DNA of 64,000 nt from Lachnospiraceae bacterium KM106-2 (GTDB lineage Bacteria > Bacillota > Clostridia > Lachnospirales > Lachnospiraceae): assembly GCA_009731425.1 (NCBI GenBank), contig AP018794.1:2053960-2117959 (forward strand), in the 5' to 3' direction. The notes under the pieces were generated by a model. The model was not told where the DNA came from, searched no databases, and was given only the letters and a program-made list of their open reading frames with translations. Shown in pieces: positions 57,657-64,000 of the stretch. Positions within the stretch are counted from its first letter, which is position 1. Each line of letters begins with the position of its first letter. The position numbers and the translations under genes are program-made.

Positions 57657-58542
57657 TCTCTAACAGACCTCCATTCTTAATGATCGCCGTACCAATTCCT
57701 TTATTGGTAAAGAACTCTAATAACAGACAGTGCATCTTTCTTCCATCTAAAATATGTACTCGATTTACGCCGTTTTCCACTGCATCAATACAATTTTTAA
57801 TCTTTGGTAACATTCCTCCGCCGATAAATCCATCTTGGATCAAGGTTCTTGCATCTTCAAGGGTCAGCACACTGATCAAACTATTTTTATCATCAGGATC
57901 TTTGCAGACCCCTTCAATATCGGTTAAAAAAGCGAGTTTCTCAGCCCCGATCGCAGTCGCTACCGCACACGCTGCATCATCTGCATTGATATTGTAAGTC
58001 TGGTAGTTATCATCTAATCCAATTGGCGCAATGACTGGGATAAAGTCATGGTTGATCAAAGAGTCGATCAATGCTGTATTGACTTGCTTGATATCTCCGA
58101 CATATCCGATACTCTGTCCATTTACCATCTTTTTATCTACCTTGATCGTTCCTGCATCTTTACCACAGATACCGACAGCTCTTACACCAAGCTGTTCTAC
58201 CATCTGTACTAAATGTTTATTTACTTTATTTAATACCATTTCAGCAACTTCCATGGTTTCCTCATCTGTTACTCGAAGTCCCTCAACAAACTTTGATTCT
58301 TTTCCAATCTTTTTCAGCCATTTGCTGATTTCTTTTCCACCGCCATGGACAATGATCGGTTTCATTCCGATCAACTTAAGCAAAGCAACATCTTTGATCA
58401 CATTCTTCTGGAGCTCTTCATCTACCATGGCACTTCCGCCATATTTGACTACTACCTTCTTATTATTGAACTGCTGAATATAAGGTAATGCTTCAATCAA
58501 TGTATTTGCCTTAAGCATAATATCTTCCATATTCTGTTCCAT
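57649..58542 (-). CDS. argB: Acetylglutamate kinase ArgB
   Basis: 297 residues from the ATG at 58542, which follows GGAGG; upstream in-frame starts would overlap argJ. Amino acid kinase fold: [12 protein letters not shown] (Lys-rich ATP loop), [10 protein letters not shown] (glutamate pocket) and [12 protein letters not shown]. It phosphorylates N-acetylglutamate. The N-terminal helix ([12 protein letters not shown]) is of the type seen in arginine-inhibited hexameric enzymes, so feedback by arginine is likely. Confidence 0.95.
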   Translation of the reverse strand: MEQNMEDIMLKANTLIEALPYIQQFNNKKVVVKYGGSAMVDEELQKNVIKDVALLKLIGMKPIIVHGGGKEISKWLKKIGKESKFVEGLRVTDEETMEVAEMVLNKVNKHLVQMVEQLGVRAVGICGKDAGTIKVDKKMVNGQSIGYVGDIKQVNTALIDSLINHDFIPVIAPIGLDDNYQTYNINADDAACAVATAIGAEKLAFLTDIEGVCKDPDDKNSLISVLTLEDARTLIQDGFIGGGMLPKIKNCIDAVENGVNRVHILDGRKMHCLLLEFFTNKGIGTAIIKNGGLLENE

Positions 58543-58567
58543 TTTCTTTTCCTCCAACTCACTCCAT

Positions 58568-59791
58568 TTAAGAACGATAATCTCCATTAATCTTTACATA
58601 ATCATAAGTCAGGTCACACCCCCATGCGGTCGCTTCCTCGATTCCCAGCTTCAAATCTACGATCACAGTAACTTCTTCTTCTAATAGGATCTGTTTTGCG
58701 ATATCTTCACTAAATCCAGTCGTACATCCGTCTTCAACTAATTTTAAACTTCCGGCTTTTGATAAGATGGTCAGATCCACTTTCTCCGGCTGAAAGAATA
58801 CACCCGCATAACCAAGTGCACATAAAATTCTTCCCCAGTTAGCATCTGCACCGTAAAGAGCTGTCTTTACCAAATTGGATGAAATGACTGATTTACTTAA
58901 GATAACTGCATCCTCGTGAGTCTTTGCATTTTCTACTGTAACCTCAAGTAAATGACTAGCTCCCTCGCCATCTCCTGCCATGGTTCTTGCAAGCGTTGTG
59001 GTTACTTTATTTAATGCCCTACAAAATTGCTTATAAGCTTCATTCTTTTCTGTGATCACTTCATTTTCTGCCATTCCATTTGCAAGGATGACATAGGTAT
59101 CATTGGTAGAAGTATCTCGATCTACACTGATCATATTAAAGCTCTTTTTTACATCTGCTGCGATCGCCTCTTGAAGAAGTTCTTTCTTCATTGCAATATC
59201 AGTTGTAATCACTGCCAGCATCGTTGCCATATTCGGATGGATCATACCAGATCCTTTGCTCATGCCACCAACGGTAACCGTTTTCCCATCTACCTCAAAG
59301 GTAACGGCACATTCCTTTTTCATGGTATCTGTTGTCATGATCGCTTTTGCCGCTCTCTCTCCTGCTTCTTTACTATCGGATAAGGATTGTTTTAACAAAA
59401 CAGCACCTTTTTTAATTGGTTCTAAAGGAACTTGCACTCCAATCACACCCGTTGATGCCGTAAGTACATCCACTGCAGGAATTCCTAATTGTTCGGCTAC
59501 TGCCTGTGCCATCTCCTCATTGATCTCAATTCCTTCTTTGCCCGTGCATGCATTGGCAATTCCTGCATTTAGCACGACTGCTCTTGCTGTTTCATAATTA
59601 TGTACTAATGCGCTATCCCATTTTACGGGAGCTGCTTTAACTAAATTGGTGGTAAAGACTCCTGCTGTCACAGCTGGTTTTTCGCTATAAACCAAAGCCA
59701 TATCGTCTCTTCCTTCAAATTTGATCCCTGCTGCTGCACCAGCTGCATAGAATCCTTTTGCCATTGTTACTCCGCCATCGATTTTCTTCAT
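58568..59791 (-). CDS. argJ: Glutamate N-acetyltransferase/ornithine acetyltransferase ArgJ
   Basis: 407 residues from the ATG at 59791 (GGAGG upstream). The self-cleavage site is HPNMATML, with Thr190 becoming the N-terminal nucleophile of the beta chain; TASTGVIG forms the oxyanion region. It moves acetyl groups from acetylornithine to glutamate, giving the cyclic arginine pathway; no argA or argE is needed. It lies 24 bases after argC. Confidence 0.95.
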   Translation of the reverse strand: MKKIDGGVTMAKGFYAAGAAAGIKFEGRDDMALVYSEKPAVTAGVFTTNLVKAAPVKWDSALVHNYETARAVVLNAGIANACTGKEGIEINEEMAQAVAEQLGIPAVDVLTASTGVIGVQVPLEPIKKGAVLLKQSLSDSKEAGERAAKAIMTTDTMKKECAVTFEVDGKTVTVGGMSKGSGMIHPNMATMLAVITTDIAMKKELLQEAIAADVKKSFNMISVDRDTSTNDTYVILANGMAENEVITEKNEAYKQFCRALNKVTTTLARTMAGDGEGASHLLEVTVENAKTHEDAVILSKSVISSNLVKTALYGADANWGRILCALGYAGVFFQPEKVDLTILSKAGSLKLVEDGCTTGFSEDIAKQILLEEEVTVIVDLKLGIEEATAWGCDLTYDYVKINGDYRS

Positions 59792-59815
59792 AATATATCC
59801 TCCATCCATGCTAAA

Positions 59816-60856
59816 TTAAGGGAACATAGGAACGAGCTCAAGGCCCTCTTTTTCATCTAATCCAAACATTAAGTTCATGTTCTGAACTGCCTGACCTGCT
59901 GCACCCTTTACTAAATTATCAATTGCACCCATCATAATAATACGATTAGTTCTCTTATCAATCTTAAAATTAACATCCACAAAGTTGCTGCCCTCTACCC
60001 ATCTCGTTTCAGGGGGTACCTCTGGATCAAGGACACGGACGAAATATTCATTCTTATAATAGTTATCATAAATAGATCTTACCTCATCAGAAGTGATATC
60101 CTTCGTTAACGTAGCATAAGCTGTAACTAAAATACCACGATTCATAGGTACGAGATGAGGGGTAAAGCTGACCGTTACCGGATTGCCATAAGCATAGGAA
60201 AGTTGTTCTTCTATTTCTGGTGTATGTCTATGAGTGGTAACTCCATATGCTTTAATATTCTCATTCACTTCACAATATAGATTATTTACTTTGGCGCCTC
60301 TTCCAGCACCACTGGTTCCTGATTTTGCATCAATGATCAGCGTATTCGGATCGATCAATCCCTCTTTAACCAATGGATAAGTCGACAAGATGGAGCAAGT
60401 TGGAAAGCATCCTGGGTTGGCAAGTAATCTTGCCTGCTTTACTTGTTCCCGATTGATCTCACAGAGTCCATATACCGCTTCCTCAATAAACTCCGTACTC
60501 TGATGCTTGATCTGATACCATTGTTCATAGATCGTAACATCCTTAATTCTAAAATCCGCACTAAGATCGATCACTTTTACCTTTTTTAATATTTCTCCAT
60601 TAATAAGGGAAGAACATAATCCTTGGGGTGTTGCTGTGAAGATAACATCAACTTTAGAAGCTAACTCTTCCATATTATCTTCGAGACAGACATCGTCTAC
60701 TAACTGAAACATATTTCGAAAGACTTCATAATATTTCTTATCAATATAACTTCTCGAACCATACCATACGATTTTTGCTTCTTTATGTTGCAATAGGATA
60801 CGTACAATCTCCCCTCCCGCATAGCCGGTAGAACCAATGATTCCCACTTTAATCAT
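59816..60856 (-). CDS. argC: N-acetyl-gamma-glutamyl-phosphate reductase ArgC
   Basis: 346 residues. The NAD(P) loop GIIGSTGYAGGEIVR opens the protein, and Cys150 in ANPGCFPT is the catalytic thiol. It reduces N-acetylglutamyl phosphate to the semialdehyde. First gene of the argCJBD run, diverging from argG across 230 bases that carry ARG-box-like palindromes. Confidence 0.95.
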   Translation of the reverse strand: MIKVGIIGSTGYAGGEIVRILLQHKEAKIVWYGSRSYIDKKYYEVFRNMFQLVDDVCLEDNMEELASKVDVIFTATPQGLCSSLINGEILKKVKVIDLSADFRIKDVTIYEQWYQIKHQSTEFIEEAVYGLCEINREQVKQARLLANPGCFPTCSILSTYPLVKEGLIDPNTLIIDAKSGTSGAGRGAKVNNLYCEVNENIKAYGVTTHRHTPEIEEQLSYAYGNPVTVSFTPHLVPMNRGILVTAYATLTKDITSDEVRSIYDNYYKNEYFVRVLDPEVPPETRWVEGSNFVDVNFKIDKRTNRIIMMGAIDNLVKGAAGQAVQNMNLMFGLDEKEGLELVPMFP

Positions 60857-60894
60857 ATTTTTTCCTTCTTTCTATGATTCTTTTTTCACTTTTG

Positions 60895-60910
60895 TGTAAA
60901 TAATTATACA
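60895..60910. promoter_or_regulatory. ARG-box-like palindrome near argC
   Basis: TGTAAATAATTATACA: TGTA/TACA ends around an AT-rich centre, 39 bases from the argC start. It deviates from the TGAAT/ATTCA arms of known ArgR sites. Confidence 0.35.
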
Positions 60911-60970
60911 TCCACTAGGTTATTTATTCAATAGTATATTATGCTTTTTCATAGTTTATGTGTTAATTTA

Positions 60971-60984
60971 TGAAATTTTATTCA
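60971..60984. promoter_or_regulatory. Probable ARG box (ArgR operator) between argC and argG
   Basis: TGAAATTTTATTCA resembles the ArgR site core TGAAT-N4-ATTCA, with both outer TGAA/TTCA ends intact. It lies between the divergent arginine genes, where a repressor could control both. No argR gene is in the window. Confidence 0.55.
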
Positions 60985-61087
60985 AAAAGTGGTTGCATAT
61001 TTCCTCTTTCGGTTGTATATTTATAATACAGTAATAAATTCCAGAAAATGTTATTTTAAAACAATGATATAAATGGAGGTAAATGAT

Positions 61088-62308
61088 ATGAAAGAAAAAG
61101 TTGTATTAGCTTACTCAGGTGGTCTAGATACCACAGCCATCATTCCTTGGTTAAAAGAAAACTATGATTATGACGTTATCTGCTGTTGCATCAATGTCGG
61201 TCAAGGTGAGGAATTAGATGGATTAGAAGAACGTGCAAAATTATCTGGTGCATCAAAGCTCTATATCGAAGATGTCATCGATGAATTCTGTGATGACTAT
61301 GTAGTCCCTTGCGTACAGGCAAATGCCATTTATGAGAATAAGTATTTACTCGGAACTTCTATGGCTCGTCCGGTAATTGCTAAGAAATTAGTTGAAGTAG
61401 CAAGAAAAGAAGGCGCTGTTGCGATCTGTCATGGTGCTACCGGAAAAGGAAATGATCAGATTCGTTTTGAACTGGGAATCAAAGCCTTAGCTCCTGATAT
61501 TAAGATCATCGCTCCTTGGAGACTTGATTCTTGGGGAATGCAATCCCGTGAAGATGAAATTGAATATTGCAAACAACATGGGATTCATTTACCTTTCTCT
61601 GCTGATTCTAGTTACAGCCGTGACCGCAACTTATGGCATATCAGCCACGAAGGATTAGAACTCGAAGATCCTGCTACGGAACCAAATTATGAGCATTTAC
61701 TGGTACTTGGGAATACTCCTGAGAACGCTCCTGATGAAGGCGAATACATAACTATGACTTTTGAAAAAGGTGTACCAATGACGATCAATGGCGAGAATAT
61801 GAAAGTGTCTGAGATCATCACTAAGTTAAATGAACTCGGCGGTAAACATGGTATTGGTATTATTGATATTGTCGAGAACCGTGTTGTCGGCATGAAGTCC
61901 CGTGGCGTTTATGAAACACCTGGTGGAACGATCTTAATGGAAGCTCATCAACAGTTAGAAGAGCTCATTCTCGACCGTGATACCTATACATTAAAGAAAG
62001 ATCTCGCAAATAAATTTGCAGACCTAGTATATGAAGGAAAATGGTTTACACCAAAACGAGAAGCCATTCAAGCTTTCATCGAGGTAACACAGAAACAGGT
62101 TACCGGCGAAGTGAAATTCAAACTTTACAAAGGTAATATCATTAAAGCAGGAACCACTTCTCCATATTCTCTATATTCAGAATCCCTTGCAAGTTTCACA
62201 ACCGGTGAGTTATATGATCATCACGATGCAGAAGGATTCATCAATCTATTCGGTTTATCCTTAAAAGTCCGCGCTATGAAAATGGCTGAGGCTGATAAGA
62301 ATAAATAA
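61088..62308 (+). CDS. argG: Argininosuccinate synthase ArgG
   Basis: 406 residues from the ATG at 61088 (GGAGGT upstream). The ATP pyrophosphatase loop [14 protein letters not shown] opens the protein; [15 protein letters not shown] and [16 protein letters not shown] are ArgG marks. It joins citrulline and aspartate. The usual downstream partner argH is absent: a terminator follows. A TATAAT at 61022-61027 may be the -10, but the nearest -35-like TTGCAT is 23 bases away. Confidence 0.96.
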   Translation: MKEKVVLAYSGGLDTTAIIPWLKENYDYDVICCCINVGQGEELDGLEERAKLSGASKLYIEDVIDEFCDDYVVPCVQANAIYENKYLLGTSMARPVIAKKLVEVARKEGAVAICHGATGKGNDQIRFELGIKALAPDIKIIAPWRLDSWGMQSREDEIEYCKQHGIHLPFSADSSYSRDRNLWHISHEGLELEDPATEPNYEHLLVLGNTPENAPDEGEYITMTFEKGVPMTINGENMKVSEIITKLNELGGKHGIGIIDIVENRVVGMKSRGVYETPGGTILMEAHQQLEELILDRDTYTLKKDLANKFADLVYEGKWFTPKREAIQAFIEVTQKQVTGEVKFKLYKGNIIKAGTTSPYSLYSESLASFTTGELYDHHDAEGFINLFGLSLKVRAMKMAEADKNK

Positions 62309-62314
62309 AGACCA

Positions 62315-62350
62315 AAAACACCTTGCTAAACTGCTCCGGCAAGGTGTTTT
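62315..62350. terminator. Terminator between argG and bioD
   Basis: 12-base arms AAAACACCTTGC/GCAAGGTGTTTT with a 12-base loop, then a T-run on the plus strand; serves the convergent argG and bioB-bioD units. Confidence 0.9.
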
Positions 62351-62355
62351 TTTAT

Positions 62356-63030
62356 TTAAAATAAATATAAAATTTCCGCTAACGTCATATTAAGTCTTTT
62401 TTCCTTCTCAGACCATACATAAACTGGACAATCAGTCATCTCTTCGATCATCTTCTTATTATCCTCTTCCATCAAATCTTCAATGTGAAAATGATTGAGT
62501 ATGATCGCTTTCACTGGAATGCTCTGATTTTTGCAATATTCATAAGTTAGAACCGTATGATTGATCGTACCAAGTCCTGCAGCAGCTATGATCACAACTG
62601 GAAGTTCTAGTGCTTTCACAATATCAGGAAGCATGATCTTTTCTTTTCCAATACTGATGGGACAAAGGATACCACCACTGCCTTCCATGACCATATAGTC
62701 ATGCTCTTCTACCTTTCTATTATAATCTTCTATAATCTTATCTAGGCTAATCTCGGTACCAAGATGTTTCGATGCTAGATGAGGAGACACTGCCTCTTCA
62801 AAGAGATAACTGACCGAATCATTTGGCTCTCCTTCCAATCCTGCATGAACAAAGACATACTTCGCATCTCCTCCGACAAGCTTTCCATCGATCCATTCCG
62901 CACCAGATAAAGCAGCCTTATAATATCCTACGTTTACTTTTGCATCATGAAGGCATTTGATCAGCTCTCCGGTTAGAAATGTCTTACCGATATCGGTATC
63001 CGTTCCTGTCACAAATAATCCTTTTCCCAT
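62356..63030 (-). CDS. bioD: Dethiobiotin synthase BioD
   Basis: 224 residues. P-loop GTDTDIGKT at the N-terminus, KAALSG substrate lysine motif, and VMEGSGGILCPI. It closes the ureido ring of dethiobiotin from diaminopelargonate. Its ATG overlaps the bioB stop (TAATG), so translation is coupled. bioA and bioF are not in the window. Confidence 0.93.
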   Translation of the reverse strand: MGKGLFVTGTDTDIGKTFLTGELIKCLHDAKVNVGYYKAALSGAEWIDGKLVGGDAKYVFVHAGLEGEPNDSVSYLFEEAVSPHLASKHLGTEISLDKIIEDYNRKVEEHDYMVMEGSGGILCPISIGKEKIMLPDIVKALELPVVIIAAAGLGTINHTVLTYEYCKNQSIPVKAIILNHFHIEDLMEEDNKKMIEEMTDCPVYVWSEKEKRLNMTLAEILYLF

Positions 63031-63986
63031 TATAAGCGAAACCCCATTTCCTGAATCATCTTAATATCGTCTTCCGTTCGGATTCCCGAAGTCGTTAACA
63101 TATCACCGGAAATTGCTCCATTGATCCCGCTTGCTAATGCACGTTTACCTTTATCTCCAAATAATCCTCTTCCACCTGCTAAGCGGATCTGTGTTGTCGG
63201 TAAGGTAAAACGGAATAAGGCGATACTCTTTACGATCTCATCATAATTAAGCACCTTCTGCGACTCTAATGGCGTTCCTTTGATCGGATTTAATACATTA
63301 AGCGGAATACTATCCACTTCTAATTCTCGTAATTGTAATGCCATATCAATACGATCTTCCATCGTTTCTCCTAATCCTAATATTCCACCGCTGCATACTT
63401 GAAGACCTGCTCTCTTCGCCGCTTTTATGGTATTGATCTTTTCATCATAGGTATGGGTCGTACAAATCGATGGGAAGAACCTTCTCGATGTCTCTAAATT
63501 ATTATGATATCTGATTACACCCGCATCCTTTAATAGTAAAAACTGTTCATAAGATAGTAATCCATGAGAGGCACATAACTTAATCTTGCAGTTATCCTTG
63601 ATCATTTTATAGATCTCACACAACTGTTTTGTCTCATCTAAGGTGAGCCGTTTTCCTGAAGTCACAACTGCAAATCGCTGTACCCCGCTCTTATGATTTG
63701 ATTTTGCACTAGAAAGTGCTTCTTCTGGCTGAATGATGCCGTGTTCTTTGATCTGAGTCTCATAATGTGCCGACTGTGCACAATATTTGCAATCTTCACT
63801 GCATTTTCCACACTTTCCGTTAATGATCGTGCACAAGTCAAACTCATTTCCACAGCATTTCTCTCGAATCTCTTCCGATGCTTTACTTAACTCCTTTACA
63901 TCTTCTTCTAGTAACGTAAGAAGTTCCTCTCTTAAAAGCAGTTGTCCAGTAAGTACTTTTTCTTTCATTTCCTTAAGCATACTCAT
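63030..63986 (-). CDS. bioB: Biotin synthase BioB
   Basis: 318 residues. Radical SAM cysteines are in [13 protein letters not shown] (Cys62, 66, 69), with CASHGLL, HNLETS and RLAGGRG following; the last includes the conserved Arg of the second cluster site. It inserts sulfur into dethiobiotin. AAGGAGG lies four bases before the ATG used; an ATG two codons on has better spacing (10). Its promoter and any BirA operator lie outside the window. Confidence 0.95.
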   Translation of the reverse strand: MSMLKEMKEKVLTGQLLLREELLTLLEEDVKELSKASEEIREKCCGNEFDLCTIINGKCGKCSEDCKYCAQSAHYETQIKEHGIIQPEEALSSAKSNHKSGVQRFAVVTSGKRLTLDETKQLCEIYKMIKDNCKIKLCASHGLLSYEQFLLLKDAGVIRYHNNLETSRRFFPSICTTHTYDEKINTIKAAKRAGLQVCSGGILGLGETMEDRIDMALQLRELEVDSIPLNVLNPIKGTPLESQKVLNYDEIVKSIALFRFTLPTTQIRLAGGRGLFGDKGKRALASGINGAISGDMLTTSGIRTEDDIKMIQEMGFRL

Positions 63987-64000
63987 TCATCCTCCTTAAC

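Overview
The window is AT-rich chromosomal DNA from a spore-forming anaerobe of the Clostridia, most likely a Lachnospiraceae-type genome. The evidence is the pair of sporulation genes (gpr, spoIIP), a GerMN lipoprotein, a split ThrE-type exporter, a short HPr-like protein and strong AGGAGG ribosome binding sites. Nearly every gene resolves into a known family. No insertion sequence, CRISPR array or intact prophage is visible. Assignments come from reading the protein sequences without database searches.

Region by region. 1-2083 holds the end of ruvX, then ireB and mtaB (all minus). 2386-2619 is a small HPr-like gene on the plus strand. 2837-7628 is a minus-strand group of thiI, a cysteine desulfurase, rsmE and prmA, split by a ~420-base tandem repeat array (6060-6480). 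7713-14190 carries glycogen debranching enzyme and two large secreted proteins. 14298-20551 is the heat-shock cluster hemW-hrcA-grpE-dnaK-dnaJ with a CIRCE operator. 20710-27402 is an accessory stretch: a split amino-acid exporter, MATE pump with divergent MerR regulator, WYL regulator with GNAT, and a dicarboxylate/amino-acid symporter. 27418-32141 returns to the core with lepA, spoIIP, gpr and rpsT. 32344-46996 is a second accessory stretch: a SipW-type secreted protein, a P-loop protein, a ClC transporter, two chemoreceptors, a radical SAM/MntP/TetR group, a sugar-kinase-like phosphotransferase, a superoxide reductase, an AIM24 protein, a SEDS protein, tRNA-Ser(CGA) and a lone amidase. 47066-55856 holds holA and the competence genes comEA and comEC, with a two-component system and a GerMN lipoprotein between them. 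56481-62308 is arginine biosynthesis (argC-J-B-D diverging from argG). 62356-63986 is bioB-bioD.

The backbone is the order known from Bacillus subtilis (comEA-comEC-holA-rpsT-gpr-spoIIP-lepA-hemW-hrcA-grpE-dnaK-dnaJ-prmA-rsmE), opened in several places by unrelated genes. The chaperone genes form one HrcA-controlled unit, though dnaJ has an apparent promoter of its own. The arginine genes take glutamate to N-acetylornithine and citrulline to argininosuccinate; argF and argH are not in the window.

The least explained structure is the repeat array upstream of rsmE. A consensus-like minus-strand promoter is followed within about a dozen bases by an intrinsic terminator, then by three ~150-base units, each with several hairpins, a further terminator and a 35-39 codon open frame. 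Other points of interest are a desulfoferrodoxin that has lost its first iron centre, an HPr homologue without its active-site histidine, a perfect WalR-type box before a secreted protein, and a MerR-type 19-bp-spacer promoter before a MATE pump.
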